Source: Pseudomonas sp. CC6-YY-74 (GTDB lineage Bacteria; Pseudomonadota; Gammaproteobacteria; Pseudomonadales; Pseudomonadaceae). Taken from it: 64,000 nt of DNA. The DNA lies in the NCBI RefSeq assembly GCF_002025205.1, contig NZ_CP019947.1:3324001-3388000 (forward strand). Reading direction: 5' to 3'. Shown here one piece after another: positions 1 to 8,252 of the stretch (its first letter is position 1; each line of letters starts with the position of its first letter). A program made the translations under genes and the position numbers. The notes beneath the pieces are model-generated. The model saw nothing but the letters and a program-made list of their open reading frames with translations, was not told where the DNA came from and searched no databases.

Positions 1-1136
1 TTGGCGTCGGTCTTGTAGATGTCCTCGGGGTCGCCGGACAAGGCCACCCAACGGAACGGGCCGACACCGCGGCAGAACAGCGGGCGGATATAGGCCGGCA
101 CGAAGCCGGGGAAGTCGAAGGCATTGCTCACGCCTTCTTCCTTGGCCATCTGGCGGATGTTGTTGCCATAGTCGAAGGTCGGCACGCCCTGCTGCTGGAA
201 ATCCAGCATGGCCTGCACGTGCACGGCCATCGACTGCTTGGCCGCCTTGACCACCGCGGCCGGCTCGGTCTGCGCCCGCTCGCGGTATTGCGCCCAGTTC
301 CAGCCGATCGGCAGGTAGCCGTTGAGCGGGTCGTGGGCGCTGGTCTGGTCGGTGACCATATCTGGGCGCACGCCTCGCTTGACCAGTTCCGGGAGGATTT
401 CGGCGGCGTTGCCCAGCAGGGCAATGGAGATCGCCTTGCCTTCGGCGCAGTACTTCTCGATACGCGCCAGGGCGTCGTCGAGATCCTTGGCCTGCTCATC
501 GACGTAACGGCTGCTCAGGCGGAAGTCGATGCGGCTCTGCTGGCATTCGATATTCAGCGAACAGGCGCCGGCCAGGGTCGCCGCCAGCGGCTGCGCGCCG
601 CCCATGCCGCCGAGGCCGGCAGTCAGCACCCACTTGCCGGTCAGGCTGCCGTTGTAGTGCTGGCGCCCGGCCTCGACGAAGGTTTCATAGGTGCCCTGGA
701 CGATGCCCTGGCTGCCGATGTAGATCCAGCTGCCGGCGGTCATCTGGCCGTACATGGCCAGGCCCTTGGCATCCAGTTCGTTGAAGTGCTCCCAGGTCGC
801 CCAGTGCGGCACCAGATTGGAGTTGGCGATCAGCACTCGCGGCGCGTTGCTGTGGGTCCTGAACACGCCGACCGGCTTGCCGGATTGCACCAGCAGGGTC
901 TCGTCGTCATTCAGGTTGGTCAGGCACTCGACGATCTGGTCGTAGCACTCCCAATTGCGCGCGGCGCGGCCGATGCCGCCATACACCACCAGTTCCTTGG
1001 GGTTCTCGGCCACTTCGGGGTCGAGGTTGTTCATCAGCATGCGCAGCGGCGCTTCGGTCAGCCAACTCTTGGCGGTCAGCTGATTACCACGCGGGGCGCG
1101 AATTTCGCTATCACGGAAACGGGTCGAGTTGCTCAC
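1..1136 (-). CDS. hutU: Urocanate hydratase, 3' part missing at window edge
   Basis: Second enzyme of histidine degradation: it converts urocanate to imidazolone propionate in the cytoplasm using a tightly bound NAD+. Reading the minus strand from a GTG at 1136 gives [17 protein letters not shown], then the conserved N-terminal half of urocanase ([15 protein letters not shown], a [13 protein letters not shown] stretch and the Gly-rich [13 protein letters not shown]). The frame is open to the window edge, about 378 codons of a family of roughly 555-560 residues, so the C-terminal third lies outside. A strong GGAGGA ribosome site sits 5-10 nt upstream of the GTG. It lies downstream of hutC-hutD on the same strand but is separated from hutD by about 555 bp carrying two HutC-type operators, so it probably has its own inducible promoter. 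The call is secure. Confidence 0.97.
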   Translation of the reverse strand, partial: MSNSTRFRDSEIRAPRGNQLTAKSWLTEAPLRMLMNNLDPEVAENPKELVVYGGIGRAARNWECYDQIVECLTNLNDDETLLVQSGKPVGVFRTHSNAPRVLIANSNLVPHWATWEHFNELDAKGLAMYGQMTAGSWIYIGSQGIVQGTYETFVEAGRQHYNGSLTGKWVLTAGLGGMGGAQPLAATLAGACSLNIECQQSRIDFRLSSRYVDEQAKDLDDALARIEKYCAEGKAISIALLGNAAEILPELVKRGVRPDMVTDQTSAHDPLNGYLPIGWNWAQYRERAQTEPAAVVKAAKQSMAVHVQAMLDFQQQGVPTFDYGNNIRQMAKEEGVSNAFDFPGFVPAYIRPLFCRGVGPFRWVALSGDPEDIYKTDA

Positions 1137-1214
1137 AAGAAATCCTCCAGGGAAAGACCGCCGTCAGCCTGACTATTTTTACGCATTACGGCTGGGCATG
1201 CGCAGATCTAAACA

Positions 1215-1224
1215 TGTATATACA
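1215..1224. promoter_or_regulatory. HutC-type operator upstream of hutU
   Basis: Palindrome TGTATATACA within CATGTATATACAAG, matching the published Pseudomonas HutC consensus CTTGTATATACAAG except at one outer base. It is 79 bp upstream of the hutU start codon, a position suited to repression that is relieved by urocanate. Confidence 0.75.
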
Positions 1225-1371
1225 AGTATGATCAAGTGAAAATCCCGCCCCTTCGCGCTCATTGCCCCACTGCCAATTCGCTTGCCCACAACCCACTACA
1301 CCGGCACAGAGGATACAAACACCTGCCAAGCCGGTTTTTTGGCCGTTACTCCCGAAAAATACGCACCCTTA

Positions 1372-1381
1372 TGTATATACA
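1372..1381. promoter_or_regulatory. Second HutC-type operator in the hutD-hutU gap
   Basis: A second exact TGTATATACA palindrome, about 157 bp from the first. Two operators in one gap could allow cooperative binding or looping; that is inference. The core is identical to the sites at 1215 and 3087. Confidence 0.65.
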
Positions 1382-1691
1382 AATAGAACGGCAATATGCT
1401 CGCAAAACGAGCGAAAATGACCTGATTAGCAATGGACCCCAGCCCGCGCCATCGCAAGCAAGCCAGGGACCACAGCACGGCGGCTTCCGGCTCGGCGCGC
1501 CAAACAACTGCGGTAAACCCGTTATTTTCGCCTCCCGGTCCGCTCGCGAAGGGGCGCCGGCGGTAGCGGCTGAGGATCATTGCTAATCAGCAAAAGCAGC
1601 GCGTCGGGGCGGTCCTCGGTGCCCCTTTGCAGGAGGCGCGCCCCGCGGCGTAGCGGACAACGTCCGCTCAAAAAAACTGAAATGAGGGGGT

Positions 1692-2282
1692 TTAGCGCGA
1701 GGTCAATTCGATCAAACAGCAAACGCCGGCAGCACTGCCCTGCAACTGCAGTTCGGCCAAGTCGGCTGCACGCTCAACCTGCAGGCAGTCGTAATGCCCC
1801 AAGAGCACTGCACTGCCATCAGCGAGGCGCACTTCGAGCGCCGACGCAGCGTTGAACAGCAGCATGACAGCCGCCGAACTGAACACCCGCTGTGACCGCT
1901 CCAGGGACAACCACTGCAGGCGCGCCGCATAGCGCTGCGGCGCATAGATCAGGTTGAAGTCACGGATGGCACCGGCCAGCAACTGGCACTCCACCCGGCT
2001 GTCACCGGCGAAGGCGAAGGGATCGATCGGCAACAGCGGCCGCGACGGCACGCCGTCGACCTGCAGGCACATACCCTCACCTTCCAGCACGGTGATGATG
2101 CGCTGGTAGCCATTGAACGCGGAAAAACCACCCGACGCACCGATATCGGCAATCGACAGGCGCCAACCGAAGCCTTCCAGGCCTTCCCCCTGATCACGGG
2201 CAATTTCCAGGGTACTGCCCGCGCCGTTCTTCCACGGCATGCGCGGATAGTCGGCCGCGCGCAGGATCTGCATCCGACTCAT
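1692..2282 (-). CDS. hutD: HutD-family cupin-like protein
   Basis: HutD/Ves family protein of 196 residues. In P. fluorescens, HutD is described as a governor that limits hut operon activity; its biochemical role is not settled. Recognised by the N-terminal LRAADYPRMPWKNGAGST, the following EIA and FGWRLSIADI segments, and a GFSAFNGYQRIITVLEGEGM segment typical of the bicupin fold. The start at 2282 overlaps the hutC stop by 4 nt (ATGA), so the two genes are translationally coupled. The frame stays open further upstream, but that extension is hutC antiframe sequence and is rejected. Confidence 0.9.
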   Translation of the reverse strand: MSRMQILRAADYPRMPWKNGAGSTLEIARDQGEGLEGFGWRLSIADIGASGGFSAFNGYQRIITVLEGEGMCLQVDGVPSRPLLPIDPFAFAGDSRVECQLLAGAIRDFNLIYAPQRYAARLQWLSLERSQRVFSSAAVMLLFNAASALEVRLADGSAVLLGHYDCLQVERAADLAELQLQGSAAGVCCLIELTSR

Positions 2283-3031
2283 GAACTGAAACGCCCCTCC
2301 AGACGATGGCGCGATCCCGGATGCAGCAGGCGCGCCGAGGTTACTGCCTGTGGACCGGACCAGGTGCGCCGGCGAATCAACAGACAGGGTTCGCCGCGCT
2401 CGATCTGCAACAGCCGGCACTCTTCGGCATCGGCGAGAATCGCCTCGACCACATGCTCGCCCTCGGTCAGCGGCGCGACCCGCGACAGGTAGGCATAGGG
2501 CGTCAACTGGGTAAAATCCTGCTTGAGGTAGTCGGGGGCCACCGCCGCATTCACATAGCGATCTTCCAACTGCACCGGCACATCGTTTTCGTAATGCACG
2601 ATCAGCGAGTGGAACACCCGCTGGCCTTCGCGCAGATCCAGCGCCATGGCCCGCTCCGGGTTGGCCAACTCTTCGCCCAGGCGAATCAGCTTGCACTGGT
2701 GACGATGGCCGCGGGCAGCGATCTCGTCGGCGATGTTGTTCACTGCGAACAAGGCCGAGCGCCCCTTGGGCTCGGCAACGAAGGTGCCCACGCCCTGCAT
2801 TCGCAGCAGCAGGCCGTCATTGGTCAACTCGCGCAAGGCGCGGTTGATGGTCATGCGACTGAAACCCAGCTCTTCCACCAGCTCGCTTTCCGAGGGCACC
2901 CGGTGGTGCGCCGGCCAGGCGCCGCTATGGATCTGCTGGACGATCATCTGCTTGACCTGGGCATACAGCGGCGCCGGTGCTTCACTGAGCTGACCGGCAA
3001 AAGCGGACGGCTTCGACAATGTTTTAACCAT
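2279..3031 (-). CDS. hutC: Histidine utilisation repressor, GntR/HutC family
   Basis: Transcriptional repressor of the hut genes, released by urocanate. The 250 residues comprise an N-terminal GntR winged helix (about residues 20-85, with VPSESELVEELGFSRMTINR) and a C-terminal UTRA ligand-binding domain (about 100-240, with RVFHSLIVHYENDVPVQLED). Start at ATG 3031, with an AGGAG ribosome site about 6 nt upstream; an upstream GTG at 3172 in the same frame has no ribosome site and would run through the operator. It is divergent from hutF across about 80 bp that hold the operator at 3087, so it is probably autoregulated. It also overlaps hutD by 4 nt. Confidence 0.96.
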   Translation of the reverse strand: MVKTLSKPSAFAGQLSEAPAPLYAQVKQMIVQQIHSGAWPAHHRVPSESELVEELGFSRMTINRALRELTNDGLLLRMQGVGTFVAEPKGRSALFAVNNIADEIAARGHRHQCKLIRLGEELANPERAMALDLREGQRVFHSLIVHYENDVPVQLEDRYVNAAVAPDYLKQDFTQLTPYAYLSRVAPLTEGEHVVEAILADAEECRLLQIERGEPCLLIRRRTWSGPQAVTSARLLHPGSRHRLEGRFSS

Positions 3032-3086
3032 GTACCTCTCCTTGTCGCCTGACCGGCAGTTTACCCTCGCCACAAACACCTGTATA

Positions 3087-3096
3087 TGTATATACA
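3087..3096. promoter_or_regulatory. HutC-type operator between hutC and hutF
   Basis: Exact TGTATATACA palindrome, preceded by an overlapping TGTATAT (3081-3087), in the short space between the divergent hutC and hutF. One site here can control both promoters. It matches the two sites near hutU. Confidence 0.75.
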
Positions 3097-3111
3097 AATA
3101 AACACCAGCAA

Positions 3112-4488
3112 GTGGACAAGCATTATGCCTGCATTCTTCGCCCCCGCGCCCTGCTCGCCCGAGGCTGGGCACAGAACGTACGCCTGGAAATTTCCACCTC
3201 CGGCATCCTGGAAAGCATCACCGTCGACGGCTCGGCCGCGGGCGCCGAGCGCCTGCGCGGCCCGGTGGTACCGGGCATGCCCAACCTGCATTCGCATGCC
3301 TTTCAGCGCGCCATGGCCGGCCTCACTGAAGTGGCCGGCAATCCCAATGACAGCTTCTGGACCTGGCGCGAACTGATGTACCGCCTGGTCGGCCAGCTCA
3401 GCCCCGAACAGGTCGAGGTGATCGCCCGCCAGCTGTATATCGAGATGCTCAAGGCCGGCTACACCTCGGTCGCCGAATTCCACTACGTGCACCATGACCC
3501 CCAGGGCCAGGCCTACGCCGATCCGGCCGAACTGGCCCTGCGCATCAGCCAGGCCGCCCTGGATGCCGGCATCGGCCTGACCCTGTTGCCAGTGCTCTAC
3601 AGCCATTCCGGCTTCGGCGGTCAGCCGCCGAATCAGGGACAACGACGCTTTATCCACAGCAGCGACAGCTACCTGGCCCTGCAACAGCGCTTACAGCCCC
3701 TGCTCGAACAGCGCCCGGCGCAGCGCCTGGGCCTGTGTTTTCATTCGCTGCGCGCGGTCAGCCCCGAACAGATCCAGAGCGTACTGGACGCGACTGCCGG
3801 CGATTGCCCAGTCCATATTCATATCGCCGAACAGCAGAAGGAAGTCGACGACTGCCTGGCCTGGAGCGGTCGCCGCCCCCTGCAATGGCTGTATGAACAC
3901 GCGCCAGTGGATCAACGCTGGTGCCTGGTGCACGCCACCCATGCACAGGCCGACGAAGTCACCCTGATGGCGCGCAGTGGCGCAGTGGCCGGCCTGTGCC
4001 TGACCACCGAGGCCAACCTCGGTGACGGCATCTTCCCGGCGGTGGACTTCCTCGCCCAGGGCGGTCGCCTGGGCATCGGCTCGGACAGCCATGTCTCGGT
4101 CAACATGACCGAGGAATTGCGCTGGCTGGAATACGGCCAACGCCTGCGCGACCAACGGCGCAATCGTCTCTACCGCAGCGATCAACCGCTGATCGGCCGC
4201 AGCCTGTACGACGCGGCCCTGGCCGGCGGCGCCCAGGCGCTCGGCCAAGCGGTGGGTGAACTGGCGGTCGGCAAGCGCGCCGATTGGCTGGTGCTGGATG
4301 GCGACGACCCCTATATCGCCACGGCCAGCGACGATGCCCTGCTGGGCCGCTGGCTGTTCGCCGGCAGCGAACGGCAGATCCGCGATGTCATGGTCGGCGG
4401 TCGCTGGGTAGTCCGCGACGGCCAGCATGCCGGCGAAGTGGCAACCGCCCAAGCCTTCGCCCAGGTACTGCGCGAACTGCTTGGTTAG
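3112..4488 (+). CDS. hutF: Formimidoylglutamate deiminase, apparent 5' frameshift
   Basis: Hydrolyses N-formimidoyl-L-glutamate to N-formyl-L-glutamate and ammonia in the five-step Hut pathway. It belongs to the metal-dependent amidohydrolase superfamily: HxH metal ligands in NLHSHAFQRA, then HIHIAEQQKE, LVHATHA, CLTTEANLGDG and GSDSHVSVNM, in order. The open frame begins at GTG 3112 with no good ribosome site and an N-terminus unlike the family (MDKHYACILRP). The family-like start MPAFFA lies in another frame at ATG 3125; the frames would join if the CCCCC run at about 3140-3144 had one more C. Apart from those first residues the protein is complete (458 residues). Either the gene is frameshifted at its extreme 5' end, it uses the GTG, or the base call is wrong. 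Confidence 0.88.
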   Translation: MDKHYACILRPRALLARGWAQNVRLEISTSGILESITVDGSAAGAERLRGPVVPGMPNLHSHAFQRAMAGLTEVAGNPNDSFWTWRELMYRLVGQLSPEQVEVIARQLYIEMLKAGYTSVAEFHYVHHDPQGQAYADPAELALRISQAALDAGIGLTLLPVLYSHSGFGGQPPNQGQRRFIHSSDSYLALQQRLQPLLEQRPAQRLGLCFHSLRAVSPEQIQSVLDATAGDCPVHIHIAEQQKEVDDCLAWSGRRPLQWLYEHAPVDQRWCLVHATHAQADEVTLMARSGAVAGLCLTTEANLGDGIFPAVDFLAQGGRLGIGSDSHVSVNMTEELRWLEYGQRLRDQRRNRLYRSDQPLIGRSLYDAALAGGAQALGQAVGELAVGKRADWLVLDGDDPYIATASDDALLGRWLFAGSERQIRDVMVGGRWVVRDGQHAGEVATAQAFAQVLRELLG

Positions 4489-4552
4489 CGGCGCCCGCTC
4501 AATGGGCTGCCACGCGCCCTACGTCCAGTAGCGCATACGGCTGCAGACCCAG

Positions 4553-4590
4553 AAAAATGCCGCTGTCCTGATAAGGAAAGCGGCATTTTT
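4553..4590. terminator. Bidirectional terminator between hutF and blc
   Basis: AAAAATGCCGCT paired with AGCGGCATTTTT across a 14-nt loop, with A and T runs on the two sides, so it can end transcription of convergent hutF (plus) and blc (minus). Confidence 0.85.
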
Positions 4591-4625
4591 CTCAAGTGCG
4601 CGGTATCGCCCTTCGCGGGCGTTGT

Positions 4626-5185
4626 TCAGGGTTGCGGCAACTGGTCGTCTGGCGTGCGCCAGATCAATGCAGCGGTGTCATAGCCTTGTCCACGCGCCAC
4701 GTCCAGCAACTTGTCACGCATGGCCGGCGCCACTTGCGGGCTGCGCGCCAGTAGCCACAGGTGGTCGCGATTCGGGTGGCCAACCAGTGCGCTCTGGTAG
4801 TCGTCATCCAGGTACAGCACCCAGTACTCGCCCTTGGCGACGCCCGGCAGCAGGCCGCCTAACCAGTTGTCGAAGCGCACCCACAGCTTGCTAGTCTTGC
4901 CTGCCACCTGCGGCACCGCCCGCCCTCAACCTCCTGCCACTCGCCCTCGAGGGTGCGACAACGGTTGCTCACACTGAGACTGCCATCGTCCTGCAGGGCA
5001 TAACGCGCCTCGGATTGCGCGCAGTTACGCTGGAAGAACATCGGCAAGCGCGCCAGCTCGTACCAGGTACCCTGATAACGCTGCAGGTCGACCTTGTCGA
5101 CGGTTTTCGGCGGCACCACTCCGGTACCCGAGTTGGCGCAACCCGCCAGTACTGCAACGGCTAATAACCCCGCGAGTACGCGCAT
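4626..5185 (-). pseudogene. blc: Outer-membrane lipocalin Blc, frameshifted
   Basis: Bacterial lipocalin, a lipoprotein that binds hydrophobic ligands at the outer membrane. The N-terminal part (5185 to about 4918) has a lipobox signal peptide MRVLAGLLAVAVLAGC and the lipocalin motif YQGTWYELARLPMFFQRNC. The rest (about 4918 to 4626) continues in another frame with KLWVRFDNWLGG, EYWVLYLDDDYQSALVG and HLWLLARSP. The two halves join into one standard-length lipocalin (about 185 residues) if one base is added in the G/C-rich run around 4915-4925. As read, the product would stop after scrambled sequence. This is either a real single-base lesion or a sequencing error. Confidence 0.85.
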
Positions 5186-5195
5186 GCTCGACTCC

Positions 5196-5450
5196 TTAGT
5201 TCAGACCCTTGCCCGAGAACATCACCACCTTGTCGCCAGCGTACTGCACGCTGATAAGGCTCTTCTCGTCGCCCCAGGTGCAACTGGTGATGCCCAAGGC
5301 GCCTGCGCACTCGCTGGGCGCGCCGAGCAATTGCTCGACCTCCGGCTTGCTCATCCCGGACTTGAGTTGGGAATAATTATCCTGATTGACCTTGCTGCAA
5401 GCAGCCAGCAGCACACAACCCGACAGCACGACGAAATAGCGCAACGACAT
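5196..5450 (-). CDS. Small DUF3862/BamE-like lipoprotein
   Basis: 84-residue predicted lipoprotein: signal peptide MSLRYFVVLSGCVLLAAC with lipobox LAAC, then a short SmpA/BamE-like fold (NYSQLKSGMSKPEVEQLLG, TSCTWGDEKSLISVQYAGDK). The family is widespread in pseudomonads beside blc and has no assigned function. It lies 10 bp upstream of blc on the same strand and is likely co-transcribed with it. Confidence 0.85.
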   Translation of the reverse strand: MSLRYFVVLSGCVLLAACSKVNQDNYSQLKSGMSKPEVEQLLGAPSECAGALGITSCTWGDEKSLISVQYAGDKVVMFSGKGLN

Positions 5451-5519
5451 GGCGCAGACTCCAGAATTTAAAGTAGGACAAGCTTGGCACAGCGCCGCAG
5501 CAGCTGCCCGATTAGGACG

Positions 5520-6122
5520 TCAGAAACGCGAGCCAGGTTCCTGCAGGAAAGCCAACTCTTCCGGGGTCGAGGGCCGAGTAAGTACGGCATTGCGATGGGG
5601 AAAGCGGGCAAACCGGGCGATCACCCGTTGATGACGCTCGGCGTAATCCAGGTAATCGGCGAACAGGGCGCGCTCGCCAGGCGCCGCGATGGACAACAGT
5701 TGAGCGAAACGGCGCACCGCCTCGTCCTGCAGCAGCAGGTCTTCGGCGTGCTCCAGGACCAGGTAGACGAACACCCGCTGAATCGGCGCCAGCGCCTCTT
5801 CCTTCTCTCCGTCCAGCCCTTCGAGCACCAGTTGCAGGCCCCTGGCAGCGCCGGCGAAGGCCTGCGGGTTGCCGCGAAAGATCATCCGCGGTAACTGGTC
5901 GAGTAGCAGGATCAGCGCCAGCCAGCCGCGCGGCGACTCCGCCCAGTCGCGCAACTCGCCGGCCAGCGCCTGCCCCACCAGCTCGCCGAATCGCTCACGC
6001 GCCTCGGCGTCCTGGCCATCCTGCTTGCCGAACCACAGTGCGGAACGCGCCGCCGCCACCTCGGCGGCCGTTGTCCCGGGCCCAAACCACCAGTCGAGCA
6101 ACGGCTGCCAAGGTTTATGCAT
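5520..6122 (-). CDS. DUF924 family protein
   Basis: 200 residues, all-helical, of the DUF924 (TPR-like) family. Recognised by the LDWWFGPG opening, WFGKQDGQDAEARERFG, LILLLDQLPRMIFRGNPQAFA, and the HAEDLLLQDEAV and YAERHQRVIARFARFPHRNAVL segments. Function is unknown. The start at 6122 is 3 bp from the fbp stop, so it is probably the distal gene of an fbp transcript. Confidence 0.9.
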   Translation of the reverse strand: MHKPWQPLLDWWFGPGTTAAEVAAARSALWFGKQDGQDAEARERFGELVGQALAGELRDWAESPRGWLALILLLDQLPRMIFRGNPQAFAGAARGLQLVLEGLDGEKEEALAPIQRVFVYLVLEHAEDLLLQDEAVRRFAQLLSIAAPGERALFADYLDYAERHQRVIARFARFPHRNAVLTRPSTPEELAFLQEPGSRF

Positions 6123-6125
6123 GGA

Positions 6126-7133
6126 TCACTCCTGGTGGTAGGCGGTCACGCGCTCGACTTCTTCCTTGGAGCCAAGGAACACCGGCACGCGCTGGTGCAG
6201 GGAAGTCGGCTGGATATCGAGAATACGTTGGGTACCATTGGTCGCAGCGCCACCCGCCTGTTCGATGATGAAGGACATCGGGTTGGCTTCGTACATCAGG
6301 CGCAACTTGCCGGGCATCGAAGGATCGCGATCATCACGCGGGTACATGAACACGCCGCCACGGGTGAGGATGCGGTGCACGTCGGCAACCATGGAGGCGA
6401 TCCAGCGCATGTTGTAGTTCTTTTCCAGCGGCCCGCTTGCACCGGCCAGCAACTCGCTCACATAACGCTGCACCGGCGCTTCCCAGTGACGCTGGTTGGA
6501 TATGTTGACGGCGAATTCCTGGGTGGTTTCCGGCACCTTGATGTCATCGTGGGTCAGCACGAAGCTGCCCAGCTCGCGATCCAGGGTGAAGCCTTTGACG
6601 CCGTTTCCCAGGGTCAGCAGCAGCATGGTCTGCGGGCCATAGATCGCATAACCGGCGGCGACTTGCTCGGTGCCTGGCTGGAGAAAGGCTTCTTCGCCAA
6701 GATCGCCGGTGGCGCCGTTGCGCTCGGGGCAACGCAGGACCGAGAAGATGGTGCCTACCGACACGTTGACATCGATGTTGGACGAGCCGTCCAGTGGGTC
6801 GAACACCAGCAGGTAAGCGCCTTTCGGATAGCGCCCGGGAATCTGGTAGGCCTGGTCCATTTCTTCCGACGCCATGCCGGCCAGGTGACCACCCCACTCG
6901 TTGGCCTCGAGGAGGATTTCGTTGGACATTACATCCAGCTTTTTCTGCACTTCGCCCTGCACGTTCTCGGTGCCCATGCTGCCGAGCACGTCATCCAGGG
7001 CGCCCTTGGATACCGCATGGCTGATCGCCTTGCAGGCCCGCGCTACCACTTCGATAAGGAAACGCAGATCGGCGGGAGTGTTATGGCTGCGGGTCTGCTC
7101 GATCAGATAGCGACTCAGGGTGATGCGGGACAT
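6126..7133 (-). CDS. fbp: Fructose-1,6-bisphosphatase, class 1
   Basis: Gluconeogenic enzyme that removes the 1-phosphate of fructose 1,6-bisphosphate in the cytoplasm. 335 residues, the normal length. Metal-binding core [24 protein letters not shown], substrate-loop region [14 protein letters not shown], and C-terminal [20 protein letters not shown]. It begins [18 protein letters not shown], with a GGAG ribosome site about 8 nt upstream. The next intact gene on the upstream side is algD, more than 1 kb away and divergent. Confidence 0.97.
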   Translation of the reverse strand: MSRITLSRYLIEQTRSHNTPADLRFLIEVVARACKAISHAVSKGALDDVLGSMGTENVQGEVQKKLDVMSNEILLEANEWGGHLAGMASEEMDQAYQIPGRYPKGAYLLVFDPLDGSSNIDVNVSVGTIFSVLRCPERNGATGDLGEEAFLQPGTEQVAAGYAIYGPQTMLLLTLGNGVKGFTLDRELGSFVLTHDDIKVPETTQEFAVNISNQRHWEAPVQRYVSELLAGASGPLEKNYNMRWIASMVADVHRILTRGGVFMYPRDDRDPSMPGKLRLMYEANPMSFIIEQAGGAATNGTQRILDIQPTSLHQRVPVFLGSKEEVERVTAYHQE

Positions 7134-7238
7134 GGATGGCTCCGGGAAGGAAAGAAATCGTGCGCAGTTTAACCCTTTACGGGCGGCAGCGCCTCCAACC
7201 CAGAGTGGGTGGAGCGCATACTCGGCATTCGGAACGGC

Positions 7239-7472
7239 TTAAGCCTGCATGCATACCTGCACGCGGTTACGTCCCGCCCGTTTTGCCTCCTATAGTGCGA
7301 CATCGCCCGCATGCAGGAGTTCATCCAGCGCGTGGCCTTGCTCGGGCCACAGCGCCAGGCCAGCCAACAAGGTTACCGCTCGCTCACCACTGCGCTTAAG
7401 CAGCGGACTCGCGGGCAGGCCCCGACAGATCGACGCCAGGCGCTTGCGCGCCGCCTGCCCCAACAACGGCAC
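7239..7472 (-). pseudogene. Remnant of a GGDEF (diguanylate cyclase) C-terminus
   Basis: Minus-strand translation gives a degraded C-terminal end of a GGDEF domain: VTLLAGLALWPEQGH, LDELLHAGDVAL, an in-frame stop (TAG at 7292-7290) where the family has Tyr, then EAKRAGRNRVQV and a normal stop at 7239. The arrangement '...ADVALYEAKRAGRNRV' is the standard end of such domains, so one substitution (TAT to TAG) accounts for the stop. The N-terminal half of the domain, including the GGDEF motif itself, is not present. It sits between fbp and the alginate leader, at the left edge of the proposed insertion. Confidence 0.75.
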
Positions 7473-7703
7473 CCCGCCGCTTTGCGCGGATCAACTGCCT
7501 GCGGACATACCCCGCATGAGCCCACACTCAACTCAGGAATCGGCACCCATATCCGGCGGGAGATAAAGCTGACCGACCCTCTCTCGACAACAGGACGGCA
7601 CCTCAATACATACCGAAAGAGCAAAATCAGGCAACTCCCGCACTGCGCAACACTGCCCCTGTAAATATCCGACAGAACCCTGCTTGCGCTGCCACCACTA
7701 CAC

Positions 7704-7716
7704 AATCAATTTATTT
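7704..7716 (+). promoter_or_regulatory. Possible IHF site upstream of algD
   Basis: AATCAATTTATTT matches WATCAANNNNTTR at all but the last position. IHF is known to bind upstream of algD in P. aeruginosa, but AT-rich sequence gives chance matches. Confidence 0.3.
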
Positions 7717-7925
7717 AACTCAGAACAGTAGTTACCACGCCCAACTATCAGACGCAGCATTCATCACCAATAACAGCACCTTAGTACCAAGTAAACTCAC
7801 CACCCAGCCCAGCACCCTCCGACAGGGTCTACTCTCCAAACGCCCAGCACTTGCCAACGACCGACACAACACAAAACGCACAAACAGGGCGCAACTCTGT
7901 ATGCCAGCGAATTATAACTGTGCAA

Positions 7926-7952
7926 GAACTTTGATATTTTTTTGGCGTCATT
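7926..7952 (+). promoter_or_regulatory. AlgU (sigma-22)-type promoter of the alginate cluster
   Basis: GAACTT, a 16-nt spacer, then TCATT, close to the AlgU consensus GAACTT-N16/17-TCTGA. It points toward algD and would give a leader of about 290-300 nt, in line with the long leader of the classical algD promoter. The -35 is perfect; the -10 is partial. Confidence 0.7.
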
Positions 7953-8069
7953 AATTTTACATAAAAAAATATAGCATATTATTGGCGCCTTAAATAAGTC
8001 GATATTTAACTCATTGTTTTATAAGCATTTAATTATTACAGAAGAAGAAGGATCGTAAAAAACGAATTT

Positions 8070-8090
8070 GGTTCAAGTTTTGCTTGAACC
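8070..8090 (+). other. Hairpin in the algD leader
   Basis: GGTTCAAG and CTTGAACC form a perfect 8-bp stem with a 5-nt loop, about 160 nt upstream of the algD start and inside the predicted leader RNA. No U-run follows, so it is more likely a leader structure than a terminator. Confidence 0.5.
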
Positions 8091-8252
8091 ACTTAGCCAG
8101 CCAACTTAAGATCCCCGTCGAACTAATTACGGTGGCAGCCAAACAATCGAAGAAACTGTAACGATTGCGCAATCTGCACCCTGTATTTAATCGCAGGGAA
8201 GTTGGTGAAAAGTGATTTTGCTAATCATCGGATATTATTGGAGAGGGACCTT

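Larger units (their letters stand above)
1137..1691. other. hutD-hutU intergenic region
   Basis: 555 bp without a convincing gene; open frames here have no recognisable protein character. It holds two HutC-type operators (1215-1224 and 1372-1381), presumably the hutU promoter, and a perfect 13-bp inverted repeat CTGATTAGCAATG at 1422-1434 with its complement at 1578-1590. A GC-rich stretch follows the repeat up to hutD. No RNA gene was recognised. Confidence 0.6.
7476..8252. other. AT-rich alginate promoter and leader region
   Basis: About 780 bp without a gene, markedly more AT-rich than its surroundings from about 7690 to 8240. It contains an AlgU-type promoter (7926-7952), a possible IHF site (7704-7716) and, in the transcribed leader, a perfect 8-bp hairpin (8070-8090). 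The roughly 300-nt leader between promoter and algD matches the long algD leaders known in Pseudomonas. Purine-rich GGA-containing stretches near 8050 and 8192 could bind RsmA-type proteins; this is speculative. Confidence 0.6.

Noticed and set aside
219..1172. 317-residue plus-strand frame opposite hutU
   Set aside because: It is the complement of the urocanase gene; the minus strand encodes conserved HutU throughout.
1692..2696. 334-residue frame starting inside hutC
   Set aside because: Only the last 196 residues are HutD; the front part is hutC read in another frame.
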